From: Ceratodon purpureus
Taxonomy: Eukaryota; Streptophyta; Bryopsida; Pseudoditrichales; Ditrichaceae
DNA: 64,000 nucleotides
Reading direction: 5' to 3'
NCBI GenBank assembly: GCA_014871385.1
Contig: CM026425.1
Coordinates: 10,391,105 to 10,455,104, forward strand
The notes beneath the pieces are model-generated. The model was given only the letters and a program-made list of their open reading frames with translations, ran no database searches and was not told the DNA's origin. Both the position numbers and the translations under genes were made by a program. Below, piece after piece: positions 46,113 through 57,528 of this stretch. Position 1 is the first letter of the stretch. Each line of letters opens with the position of its first letter.

Positions 46113-47687
46113 CTACAGAGGATTTCGGGCACATTCTGGTGGAGCAGTTGGAGTTCGATTTCGGTCTGCACAGTAGTCGTAGAGGAGGTAGTTCTTCCGC
46201 ACCCATTCTAGTTCATTGACTTGATGAGCACCTAGAGTTTGGTACTCGGATTGTGTCCACCAGCTGTTAGTCTGGGCAATGCAACTGCTTGTGTCTCCGT
46301 TCTGGACAAGACAAGCATCGACGCCGAACGATTCGTAAGAAGCGTTGAAAGGAGCATATGTCCAGTTGAGCTTCACCCAGCCGTTGTTTGTAGCCCAGTT
46401 GTCTCCGTTCCAGATTGAGCTGTAGATCCCCACTGGCCTGGAGTCTGGGAAAGCAACACCGATGTCCTTGTTGTTTTTGTAAACACGGATGGGTGTGTTG
46501 TCCACATAGAATCTACAAAAGAAGTGATATGAGTGTGAGATGGTCTGGAGAATATTGGCAACTGTCACCCTGAACCTGCGGAGGTCATCGATTGTATGAT
46601 TTCAACGGGATTTTGCACAACAATGACAGTTACTGGAAAAATGCTGCGAAATTATTCGAAGAGAACAATGGATGCTCTTCTCGAGTCCAAGTCAAGATCA
46701 ATTTTAACATGGAATATATTGAGAACTCACATGATCTGTTGCTTGTTCCACAAGACAGAGTACGAATGAAAATCTGCCGTAGGGTCAAACCAAAGGTATA
46801 TGCGCTGCTCCCTGCTACCTTGCCCACTCGCAAAGACGTTGGTTTGCAGGATGTAGGGCTGCCCTGACACATTTCCGAGGAACTCAAAATCCATTTCATC
46901 GTGATCTCCCGGTGTCTGCGATGACATCTGCAATTAAGATTCAGCAATATATGTCAGTTGAACGCTGAAGGTTGAAAAGATAACATGCCATGATGACACT
47001 AGAGAATATTCGTGTATTGCATACTAAAAAGTGAAAGATGTAGATTAAATGTATGGGATGAAGTTGTGGTGTTACATAATATGCTGTCACAGTGCCAGCA
47101 GAGTTTCCAGGAACTAGTTTCATGCGCATCCCAATATGGCCAAAAAGGTACTGATACTTGGAGCCAAACCCAGATGCTGCACAAGCAAAGATATTAGCCA
47201 GCCTGAGATATTGATAGGCGGATTAAAACTCCTGGTCATATACTACAAAAGAGTTGCAAACAAGAGCTAGAGCATCTTCATAAACTTTTCACTTTGCCTT
47301 CAATAACTCTCAGCAGCCTCCTTAAAACCAATGAATGTGTCGACTGGATGCACATTGCCGCAAGAAGATACAAAATGCTGCTATGTGTGCAAGGTCAGGA
47401 TTACAAGTTTCATCATGAGAGCTAGCAAGGTAAGGGGGCATTCTGAATGGATTACCTGCATACTCATCTAGCACCAGCTGCACTTGTTGGCCATCGTTAA
47501 GTAACCGAAAGTGCTGAGCATCCGACTGGCTAACATAATTTTCCAGAAAATTCACGGGGCCAGTTTGAGACCCATTGCCTTGGCCAAGCACAGGTCTCAC
47601 ATTCAGAGCAAGTGTGGAAATCAAACACGCCATATAAAGCCTCCACCATTTTGCGGCACCTTCAACTTCGACATCGGTTGCCGCCAT
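46113..47687 (-). CDS. Xyloglucan endotransglucosylase/hydrolase (XTH gene B), 309 aa
   Basis: Four exons (minus): 47687-47456, 47176-47076, 46927-46731, 46512-46113; introns GT-AG in phases 1, 0, 2, total 930 nt, the same architecture as XTH gene A. The signal anchor is [19 protein letters not shown] after a longer N terminus ([15 protein letters not shown]). The GH16 motif is [11 protein letters not shown] (E122, D124, E126) with N-glycosylation site N-V-S. The XET_C cysteines are present (DACLV...SSC; YDYCADR...PEC). It is a secreted wall enzyme acting on xyloglucan. Closer to gene A than to gene C in sequence and intron pattern. A methionine opens exon 3 but is internal. Confidence 0.95.
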
Positions 47688-48183
47688 AACTGGAAATCAA
47701 GTTAGGTCAATACCAGTCACTACTGGTCTGTTGACCTATTTCCTTGTAAGCCCCGAAACAAGGTACCTGGTAGGTTGCAAGAAATCACGCCCCGCGATTA
47801 AGTCATGAAGCACACGGCCGTCCCTGCGGATAGAAATGGAGCGCGATGAGATGCAAAATTGTACGGAGAATCATGTTCAAACATGCAGCTGGGTAAAGTC
47901 AGTTTTAAGGTGCAAGATGAAGTTAGAAGCAAGGAAACGCATCCATAGCTACTACATGAGCTACACACTCAACAGTTTAATGTCGCCCTTCTAATCCCAT
48001 CCTATGGATCATCCCTACTTAAGTGAGCTTGGGTACTAAGAAGACTTCACTGCTAATCACTGTGCAAGAGGCACTAACTGAAGACATTGAAAGTCTATCA
48101 ATATCACTTTTCAAACTCAGAAGAAGCTCATGCAACAATCACTTCCAGTGGATGTCACAGTAGGGGCACCACATCCTTAGAAG
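47688..48183. other. Upstream region of XTH gene B
   Basis: Presumed promoter and leader of the minus-strand XTH gene B (start 47687). No coding sequence seen. Confidence 0.4.
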
Positions 48184-48446
48184 CTTGAAGCATGGTATAA
48201 AGTTTTGATGAAGAATGGTCTTGCATGAATCAGAACTATTTTCTCCTACTTTGAAGGAAGAAAGATGAGTGAGGTGGCAAGTTGTGAGCAATTGCCACCA
48301 CTCTCGATCCTTGGAAGATTTCCACCCCTACACGAAGAACATGGAAATCCTCCAAGAATTGCGAACAATGTGAACTGCTCACAGCTTATCACCCCATACA
48401 TCTAAAGTAGGAGAAAACGGTGCTCATTCATGCATACCATGCTCCA
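48184..48446. other. Long imperfect hairpin (possible small-RNA foldback or MITE)
   Basis: The two halves pair along most of their length. Left blocks GCATGGTA, TGCATGAAT, TTTTCTCCTACTTT, GTTGTGAGCA and CTTGGAAGATTTCCA have reverse-complement partners on the right (GCATGGTA, TGCATGAAT, TTTTCTCCTACTTT, GCTGTGAGCA, CTTGGAGGATTTCCA) with the loop near 48317-48324. Pairing has bulges and mismatches, as in a plant MIR-type foldback or an old foldback transposon. I do not recognise a known miRNA in it, and transcription is unknown. Confidence 0.5.
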
Positions 48447-51400
48447 ACCCCACTTTCTGCCATACTCCATTCTCAAAGCCTACTCAGACACCCCCTTCCA
48501 GAAACAAAAACAGCCCAAATATCCAATGCAGAGTGCAGGGAAAGCTTTCCACAGGCAACTCACCACAAAGTAAGAGCCTCTAATACCGATCGACCAAGAA
48601 CAGCTGAGCTGACTTTTCCCAACGCCGGTTCTCACCTCAGCTCAACTCAGCCCAGAGCTGCAACAATCAAGACAAAACACGAACGTCCTCTCTATCTGTC
48701 AAGCTCAAAACCTGTACACAAAACCACCGAATCGTCAGCTTGCCGTCAACTCTCAACTCCTCAGCTAGCAAGGGTTAAACTCCACAGAGTACCTACATCT
48801 CTGATCAAGACATCTCTGCAAGCTCAGACTAACAAACACATCCACACATAGAATATTAATATCGCTCCAGCAAGCTAACAGCTCACACTAAACTTGTCAC
48901 GTCACCCACTAAGTACTACCCCACAAGTGGAAAAAACATCATGTACTTAAACTTAAACTACAGTAATGTCATAACAAATCACCAACCACCAAAGGCTCAA
49001 ATGCTGCAGTAAATGCATCACCTTGGCTTCTATCTCCAATGCAACGACATGGTAGAGATGGGATCAGCACAAATGGTTTTGCAACAAAGAGGTGGAGAGG
49101 GGAGCTCATGGGTGAGGAAGTGGATATGGCAAAGGGGGAGTGAGGAGGTGCAGGCTTCAAGTGCTGGATTAGGGGAGTGATTAGTGAGTGATTAGTGAGT
49201 AGGGTTAGTGAGGAGACTTTGGGGTTAATTAACGGACATACAAGAATTAATTGGAGGTTTAACACGTGTGAAGGGAGTGTGAGGGTAGTGGACTGTGGCA
49301 GGAGTACTGAGGAGCCAGCTGGGGCGTGGTAAGCAAGTACTTGATGGTAATGAATTCCTACAGGTGAACTGTGAACTCAGTGCCAAGTCTCAGTTTTTCA
49401 GACTTTTGTGACTCTCTCTTACATTGGGATGGGATGGCAGGTTTTTGTGAGTGGGAGTCCACCTGAGGGGGGGCTGCAGTTTTGAAGTTTGGCAGGGAGT
49501 CAGGTACGTAACACCATAGCATGTTCGCCACCTGGCAAATAAACATATATGTTTTTTGAAAAATAAGGTTTGTTTCTGGAAAACTGAATTTCTCAATTTT
49601 GTTTTTTAGCAAAATCAAATGAGTAGAAATTACCTTAAATAGATAAGAAATAACAAAATATATTACAAAAACTCATTTATTCTATTTTTGTTTCTATGTC
49701 TTCATAATTATTACATTTTTATTTTTTAAACTATTTTTGGACGAACCTGGTATGGTGCTACGGTTAGGGTTACCAAAGGTGTAGAAAATGTTTCAAATCA
49801 AGGTAGAGTGATATAATCGGTGAAAGAATTTGTAAATTAGTTTATTGAATGTGTTCGGTAAATTAGAAATTTGTGATGCAACTCTTTGAAGCAATGTAAG
49901 GCTTGCCAAAGTGAGTGAGAAGGATTTGATTGTGGGTGACTGTGTGGTAAATCTTGGAGCCTGGTAAGTATTAAGGTTTACTCCAAATAGTGATAGGAGA
50001 GGTTCTTGGGATTAGTTTTGTAGACCTTTGGATTAAGGAGTTTCTATTTTATTCTAATTGTAATGAAAAATAGATAAGCATCAAAATTCATGAGTGGAAT
50101 AAAAAACAAGATGCTTAGAAGTATAATGTTTATAAATTGTAATTATTTTGTGAAGATTCACTTGGCCTCTTATAGATACATGGAGTATATTTCAATTGTG
50201 GAAGTAATTAAAGGAATTGAATAAATAAAAACATAGATAAAAAAATTACCAGAATTTGAAAGTAATGCGGCCTTCTAAATCTTGAACCTTCATCCTCCGT
50301 GCAACAGAACTTTCATCACTGGCATGCCCAATTGCACCTTCGCGGGCAGAGCCCACATAATTTCGAGTCATGCCCAATAACCACTCCGGCATGAGCACGG
50401 GCACCGGAGACACCCAGGTGAAACCCGGTGAAGGTGGTGCGTCAACTAACTTCGCATCCCATAACCGTGTGACCTGTTCCTCAGATTATCGAAGTGAAAC
50501 AGACCCCTCTTGAAAGTTTTAGTGTAGACTAAAACTCTACCGTACTTCGACGACGTTGCCATTCATAGTAGAATACCGGTGTACACTAATAGTGCATGTC
50601 ATCAACCTAAATTATCATTAGAAATACCTCATCTAGACTCAGCAGAGCTCAACCAGTTGTCATGATGTACAAACCCTTCGGTCACTGTCGCACAGATCCT
50701 CTGGAGTTCAGCATCAGGACTGCGCCTGAGCAACGTCTTACATCCGCCCTGGCAGAAGAAACCAAGGTGCAGCTTCTTTTGTGATCCGTATCAATTGGGG
50801 TAGTGGAGGATTCAGTCCAATTCAGCCAGCTGTTGTGTAGGACAACTTTGTCTCTCCGATGAAAAAACCATCTTCTTCAACAATAGAGCTGCTGCTGCAG
50901 TGCTGCTCCTTCTCAAATCATCATTTCGAAGGGAGCGGTGTCAAAGAGATCGGTACAGTACTGAGTACACCAAGTGAAACGTCCTTCCAATTCCCAGTGC
51001 CGAAGTCACTCTAAATTTCTTGTACCAGTGTTTTTCTTGATAGATGGGTTCTGTTTGCTGTGAAAGAGAGGTTTTGATTATTTGATTTTTATTGAACAGT
51101 TTCAATATCATTAATCAAATAAAATAAAATATAATTAAGTAAAAATAAATTGTCATCAAGTATGCACAATGCTAGTGACGTCGCCATACTTATAAGCACT
51201 TCGGGGTTAACTGTTCGTGTACAGAGAGAAGTAGAAATACGTGCAAATGGCCCAAAGCACATTGTTTCTCTAATAGAGAATAAAAATCGAACCACAATCG
51301 TGACCATCGTGCACAGAAACGAGATCATGCCTCAAACATATTTTACACAGACAACACTGGGTCACATCAGATCTGGGCCAAATTTTGTGATAATTTATAT

Positions 51401-51577
51401 TGAAACAGAGGCGAGGATTTCTCCAGATTTCACACCATTACATTGATCACAAGATAAATAAGACGTTAATCTACACGGGAGTCATCGGAGTAGCGAAACT
51501 TTGATCCCTACTCCACCGACTTCGTATCTGCGAGCCGCTCTCCAAAGATGGCCGGTCTGATGAAGTCGAAACCCGAA
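48447..51577. other. Intergenic, no supported gene
   Basis: A 143-codon plus frame at 48420-48851 has no domain-like features and starts inside the hairpin; it is not called. Bases 50260-50900 are GC-richer than the surroundings but have no long frame. Confidence 0.45.
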
Positions 51578-51583
51578 TTTATT
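51578..51583 (-). terminator. Candidate poly(A) signal AATAAA for XTH gene C
   Basis: TTTATT on the plus strand (AATAAA on minus) is 160 bp past the stop of XTH gene C. Confidence 0.4.
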
Positions 51584-51742
51584 CAGCGTGAAGATGCAGA
51601 CCACGACTAGCTCGCGGTCCATCGAATAATCGATCAATAGAATCGTAACAATTGAATTAACAAAATATTCCTACGAAAGTAATCCATCACTGAAACATGT
51701 ATCCGAATGTGAATTCGCCAGTACTGTCTTTACAGTTGGAGC

Positions 51743-52864
51743 TCACATGGTGTTGAAGGCGCATTCGGGAGGAGGAGTTGGGTACCGCGGCCTGTCGTCG
51801 CAGTAGTTGTACTTCACCTGGGTAGCCTTCACTACGCGCATCTGGCGAATGCGGCCGATGTTGAGCTTCTGTGCCCTGGGACCCGGCGCGGCGAACTTAC
51901 TGTTCTGGCAATTGGCGATGCTGGCGGCGTCGTTGGCGTTCGCGACACAGCCATTAAGGCGGAATTTCTGATACGAGGCGACGAACGGTGAGGCGGCCCA
52001 GTCGATTTTCACCCTGCCTCCCTGTGTAGCCCAACTGCTGCCGTCCCAGATGCTAAGGTAGATGTTCATAGGCTTGACGTTCGGGTACATGAATCCAGGG
52101 ATGATGCCCTCCAGGTTGCGGAACATGCGGATGGGCGTGTTGTCGACGTAGAACACTAGCAGGTCCTTGTTCCACTGGAAGTTGTAGTAGTGGTACGCCG
52201 CCGTGGGGTCGAATGGGAGGTAGATCTGCTGCTCGCGCCCGCCCGTCCCGTTCACGAAGATGTTCGTGTGGAGCAGAAACGGCTTCCCGGTTTCGTTTCC
52301 GAGGAACTCGAAGTCGAATTCGCAGTGGTAGGGGTTGGGTGATGACATCTGTGGCACAAGTAGGATGTTCAGTGCAAGTCAGGCACAAAATCCAAGCAAT
52401 GACGGACATCAAGATTGACAGAAAGATGTGATATGAATTTCGAACTTACGTAGAACGTTGTGACAGTGCCGGCGGAGTTGTTAGCCGGCAGCTTAATCCA
52501 TGCGCCAAATCCACCGAAGAGATAACTGGTCTTCGATCCAATTCCTGCAGCTGTGGTCACAAATATAAACTTAATTTAGGACATTGCGGTGCTGAAACAT
52601 ATCCCACAGCTTCAAAGCTTATCACGAATGTACGTCACTGATTAAACTTGGAAATACGAATTTGATCAAGGTGTGGAACTTACCAGATAGTCTATCAAGG
52701 ACGAGGTCCACTCCTCTGCCATCAGGCGTGTACTTCACATTCTTCATACTCCAGGAATTGAATTGAGTTTGAATTCCTCTGAGTCTCTGGGCGTTAGAGT
52801 CAACTACTAAGCAGCTCAAGCACAACAGCAACGCAATTACGGTGGTTCTCGACGAGGTCCCCAT
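51743..52864 (-). CDS. Divergent xyloglucan endotransglucosylase/hydrolase (XTH gene C), 293 aa
   Basis: Three exons (minus): 52864-52684, 52544-52450, 52348-51743; introns GT-AG in phases 1 and 0, total 882 nt. The start ATG 52864 gives a good signal peptide (TVIALLLCLSCLVVDSNA); an upstream non-ATG extension was rejected. The third intron found in genes A and B is absent. The active-site motif reads HCEFDFEFLGN: the E-x-D-x-E catalytic residues (E102, D104, E106) are kept, but the usual Asp after His is Cys101. The N-glycosylation site N-E-T follows. The XET_C end has YNYCDDRPRYP...PEC. The coding region is markedly GC-rich. It is likely a secreted wall enzyme of a separate XTH clade. Confidence 0.93.
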
Positions 52865-54574
52865 TGCAGCTGAATTCAACAAAAATTCTCTCCTGGACTT
52901 GATAGCACTGATAAATGCTCCTTCAACCCCAAGTCGAACTATAACTTGCAGCCTGGTCAAGAGACCTGGTACTGACTCAACTAACTGCGATTGAAATAAA
53001 TCGGTGCTTCTAGCAACTTGCAATGGTATATTTTGATATATGATGCTACAAGTAGATGTCAGGTTCGTGAATGTCTACTGTAACAAGTAGTCTCCAAACT
53101 TGTATTGATCAAGAGCTGAAAGCTGCAGAAGCTGCGGAAGACGAACTGGAATGCTGGAGATGAGCACAGTGAGGGGTGCGCTTATAAAGGATGCAGCGTA
53201 ATGTTGGGGCCCAGGTGGTGGTTGACAACGAAATTGGTGGGCGGCGACGCGGTGGACGTCGCAAATTGCTGTCAGAGTGCAGGAACAATCGCTGCTGTTT
53301 CACCAGATTCATTTATTTCTTGAAATAATTAAACATAATTCATTAGTTTTTTGTATATTATGAAAGGTTGACAGACATTAACTTTGACAAGAAATTTATT
53401 CTAGGAGCCGAAGAGGGGAACATTGCATGATTTGTGGTTTTCTGCACCTTAGCTAGTGATTGAATTTTGCATCCGAAATTTGATACAACCCACACTTGTC
53501 ATTCTCCGGAGTTACGTATCCGGGCTACTTTTTATAATGTTTTATCCAAGTCGAGCTAAAAAATCATTTCAACTTGAAGAGGAAACTGGCCACGTTATTT
53601 TTATGTCAAAAAAAAAGTGGAAAGGGATCGCAAGCACTAAATTGCATTCAACAATCAGAAAGGAAAAGGAAGATTCACAGTATTTTTGCGTCCACACTAC
53701 TAACACTTGTCAAATTAGTATGCCAAAGGACCCTCGTTTCTGTGGAATTGATCATTAATCACTTCATTTTGTTTGCGAAGATTGAGTTCCTTGAATCTTC
53801 ATTTTCACCAGTTTGATTTTCTCTTCTCTCTATGAAATTTCAGCTATGAGTAGCCTACCCATTCGGTTCCTCTTGCCTTCTCAAATAAGACGCGACTAAC
53901 TAACTTCAAATGAAATTTCTACCAACTTACAAACTTCTGAAGCGCTTCTGGAGCGAACAGTTCATCAACAGTATCAACTAATATAATATGCAGAGTAATA
54001 TAGCGTATATCGTTTTGTCCTAAGAGTAGTACTCCTAAGTTAGCTTCTCCATGTTCTGTCGATACAATGAACATGTCATGTCGTGAATGCCTAAATTCCA
54101 GGAGTCATGCGATTGCACTCCCCAGAAGCTGCAGCATTCATCTGAAACTCACCCACTCAACGGAGAGGAAAGCTCCACATGTTCGCCGGGCAGTATAGTC
54201 AGCAGGCGAGAGCTCTATGTTTAGACACTATATGAACATAACACTATTTTTGAAAGCACATTTCGCAGTCCATTGTTCATTCCGCGTTAGGTTTAATATC
54301 CACTCAGTGAATGGACCCAGATTAAACAGCATTGCAGTTCAGTTGCAGTTGAATATAAAACTATATGTGACAAGATCTCCTGGCATTGATTATCCCATCA
54401 CTGACTCAGTTCCAGCTGGTCTTCGATGCATTTCAATGGAAATTCCATTACGATTTGCAGAAGCTTACTGTGTAAAAAAATTCTATCATTAGTAAGATTT
54501 AGTCCCACGTAAAGAAACTTCTAGTGCAAAATGACAGCTCAAATACGCGGCTTGAGAGGCAAATAGTCTGGAAT
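52865..54574. other. Upstream region of XTH gene C and spacer
   Basis: No supported gene. A TATA-like TTTATAAG on the minus strand (about 53181-53189) lies ~320 bp upstream of the XTH gene C start and could be its core promoter. The rest is AT-rich spacer. Confidence 0.35.
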
Positions 54575-55087
54575 TCACTCGAAAGTGCTGGACATTTCTC
54601 GGACCCATGTCACATATTTGACAGGAAAATGATCGGCAAGCACTTCTAGAAGTAGGAAAAAATATTTGTCCAGATAGTAGTTCAAAGCAGGCACACGGTG
54701 TCCATGACATGATTGAACTTCACTGCATGCTGCATAAGTTAAACCCAGGCATGAACAGGTGGACATTTCTTCGGCAAACCGCTCAGCAGTGGCATTCGAC
54801 GGCGTTGGGAGGCTATGGCGCATGTGAAGGTGTCGAGCAAGCAATCTGACCAGCACTGTGAGAGGACTCACGGTCGACATGGCAGCAACAACACACTCAT
54901 TTATTGCGACGGGGTTGTTGTCGAAGGGAGCCAAGCTTATCAGGCAATCCAAGAATAATTTTCTTGACATATATGATTGTGATATTTGCTTGCCCAGACC
55001 TACCGAAATGCGATGTGTCAAGTGGTCTGTCGTCTCACTCAAATTTGTGATCAGGTTTCCGTAATTTTCTCCAGACGTGTGAGCTTT
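54575..55087 (-). CDS. Unassigned open frame, possible gene remnant
   Basis: The minus frame is open from the edge of a retro-insertion at 55088 to TGA 54575 and encodes about 168 codons without a good ATG at the start (first ATG is internal, MSRKLFLDC). Its composition looks protein-like (SPLTVLVRLLARHL, ALNYYLDKYFFLLLEVLADH), with helical hydrophobic stretches. I recognise no family. It may be the last exon of an undetected gene or a remnant whose upstream part was separated by the insertion. It could also be a chance frame. Confidence 0.25.
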   Translation of the reverse strand, partial: KAHTSGENYGNLITNLSETTDHLTHRISVGLGKQISQSYMSRKLFLDCLISLAPFDNNPVAINECVVAAMSTVSPLTVLVRLLARHLHMRHSLPTPSNATAERFAEEMSTCSCLGLTYAACSEVQSCHGHRVPALNYYLDKYFFLLLEVLADHFPVKYVTWVREMSSTFE

Positions 55088-55207
55088 TCTTTTTTCTTTT
55101 TTCTTTCATTTTTTTTTCCTTTTTTTGAAGCAAATGGTGACTTTATTCCATAGCCTTGAGACAAAGAACAAAAACACTGCAGAGCAACCTAGAAAGCACG
55201 AGGCTTA
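55088..55207 (-). mobile_element. Short poly(A)-tailed retro-insertion, minus orientation, 120 bp
   Basis: On the minus strand the insert reads about 80 bp ending GGAATAAAGTCACC...GCTTC, followed by an A-rich tail of ~40 nt. It is flanked by CAGACGTGTGAGCTTT (55072-55087) and CAGACGTTTGAGCTTT (55208-55223), a 16-bp target duplication with one mismatch. This is a clear 5'-truncated LINE- or SINE-type insertion. Confidence 0.85.
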
Positions 55208-55875
55208 CAGACGTTTGAGCTTTTCATAATGAACGCAATTAGACTTTATTTTCCTTGATAACAATTTTCTTTTAAAACAATATGCAAAGCGTTTGAATTA
55301 AGCAAATGAACTTTCATACTTTTGATATCATCAATCCATAATTGACAATTCCTTACATGATACGACACCCAAAATCTCTTTTAAAATCCATTTTAAGTAC
55401 AATTCTCTTTTTAATTTGCGTTGGCTCTATTCTAGAGAAGTAAAGATTTTTTTAAGGTGCTCGGTTTGGTATTCTAAACAATGTCCCATTTGGTGCAATG
55501 GAGTGTAAGTTATGAGCAAGATTGTCCCAAAATAAAACCAAGCCTAAGGGGCTTGGGTTGTTGTTTAAGGGTTAAAATACACATGGAAATTTAGCTCACT
55601 CCCTTGGCTGCTGCATTGTGCTTTCAAGGATATGGTGTGCTTACAGTAAATTTGTACTCTTTAAGTTTTTAAGTCTTTTTTTTGAAAACACAAAACCAAT
55701 CATTGTTTTAAAGTCTTTTTAGACGATATTTTCTTATGTCAACCACGGAAATTCCGGATGAAAATTCAGTTTGGATAGTGATCTTCATGTCACTGAATCA
55801 ATCTACATTTAAATATGCTAGTTTTTCCTGAATGATAATTCCATAAGTGATTCTTTATGTATAAAACTTGTATTG

Positions 55876-57528
55876 AAATCACTTGGTTTTTTTATTTTTT
55901 TATTTTATTTTTATTTTTTAAATAATTTTTAAATTTTAAATTTTAAATTTTTACTTTTTAATTTTATATACAAATTTTAGACAAGCATGCCAATATTATT
56001 TCACTTCATAATTATTTTATAAATTTGTTTTGGTACAAATGGAATAGAAATCACTTGGTTTTTTTCTTTTTTTCGGTGAAAGACACGTATTCATTTATTA
56101 CTGCAAATCACATGATTTTATGGTGATGAAAGCATTAGAGGTTGTATCCATGTATATATGAAAGTTACTCCATGAAGTAGGTGAATGTTATTAGACTTGC
56201 AATTTGATTGTAAAGAGGGGGCTAAGTGAGAGTTACAAAGGATAAAGGGAGTCTAAGAGAGAGTTAATAAAAATAGAGGGCGGTCATAAGACTTGGGTTT
56301 CAAATGAAAACGGGCTTTCTCTACTCTACTTTACAGACCTAGACATTTGGTTAAAGAATACAAGTAATTTGTTTACATCTACTAATGACGTAGAGTTATT
56401 GCATCAGATATCCAATCTGTAGTGCATCAAGATGCACATTGGCCACCTTTCAAGAACGCAAAGTACTTTGTGCACCAGTAAAAATGATGTTTATTTAAGA
56501 CTTTTTTTAGACACAAAAATATCTTAAAATCAACAAAAAATGTGTTCCACGAATTCCCTGAATTTGCGGAGGCAACAGAAGCAATGACGTGATTCCCTTG
56601 ATCACTCTAACAGCCATATTCGAACACCATCGCTTCTCACAGACTCTTCCCGAGCGCTCTTAGAATTCAAGATTAAGGAATTTCTTTAAAACCTACAATC
56701 CTCACATACTCTCTTACGAAAATTCCTAAACGCACTCGCACTAACCCACAGCTCTTGATTATTGCAAGAACCACCATGTCCACGTATCACAGAGACATAA
56801 AAGGCGAGAGAAGGGAGTAGGTAAAAGCGAGAGAAGCGAGAGAAGCAAGGGAAGCGAGGGAAGCGAGGGAAGCGAGGGAAGCAAGGGAAGCGAGGGAAGC
56901 GAGGGAAGCGAGGGAAGCGAGAGGAGCGAGGGAAGCGAGGGAGGCGAGGGAAGCGAGAGAAGCGAGGGAAGCGAGAGAAGCGAGAGAAGCCAGGAGGACG
57001 GGATAAGAAGTGTCTCTCAAGTCCCAACGTCTCTTTCCATTCACCAAAATTTCTAGCACCCGCAGCCTGCCTCGTCTAGGACGCCCCACAATGTCCTGAA
57101 CGAGGTAGCGCATCAGAAATCGGCCCATTACGGACACCCATTCCACGCCCTACACCCCACGCAGATCACTCTTAAACCTCCACGCTTTACCCTTTGTAAC
57201 TCTCTCTTAGCCTCTCTTTACAATCAAATTGCAAGTCTAATAACATTAACCTACTTCATGGAGTAACTTTCATATACACATGGATACAACCTCTAAGGCT
57301 CTAATGCTTTCATCACCATAAAATCATGTGATTTGCAGTAATAAATGAATACGTGTCTTTCACCAAAAAAAAGAAAAAAACCAAGTGATTTCTATTCCAT
57401 TTGTACCAAAACAAATTTATAAAATAATTATGAAGTGAAATAATATTGGCATGCTTGTCTAAAATTTGTATATAAAATTAAAAATTAAAAATTATTAAAA
57501 AAAAAAAAAAAAAAAAACCAAGTGATTT
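55876..57528. mobile_element. Foldback element with ~350-bp inverted arms
   Basis: Left arm 55876-56247 and right arm 57185-57528 are reverse complements with few differences in their cores; outer ends AAATCACTTGG / CCAAGTGATTT. The arms contain an A-tailed retro-insertion stub (AATAAATGAATACG...TTTCACC-An) on each side in mirror orientation, so the stub predates formation of the inverted repeat. The ~940-bp centre carries a 9-bp minisatellite. No transposase and no clear target duplication were found, so it may be a foldback transposon or a segmental inverted duplication. Confidence 0.8.
56826..56990 (+). repeat. 9-bp minisatellite (GCGAGGGAA)n
   Basis: About 18 copies of GCGAGGGAA with GCGAGAGAA and GCAAGGGAA variants. 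Because the unit is a multiple of three, more than one minus-strand frame stays open (tripeptide repeats such as S-L-A and R-F-P); these are not genes. Confidence 0.95.

Noticed and set aside
48420-48851. 143-codon plus-strand frame
   Set aside because: It begins inside the hairpin arm, has no domain-like pattern and is rich in residues expected from AC-rich DNA.
51150-51446. 98-codon plus frame downstream of XTH gene C
   Set aside because: Open on both strands by composition, without motif support.
56787-57146. Minus frame with (Ser-Leu-Ala)n repeats
   Set aside because: Produced by the 9-bp minisatellite, which keeps several frames open. There are no flanking domain sequences.
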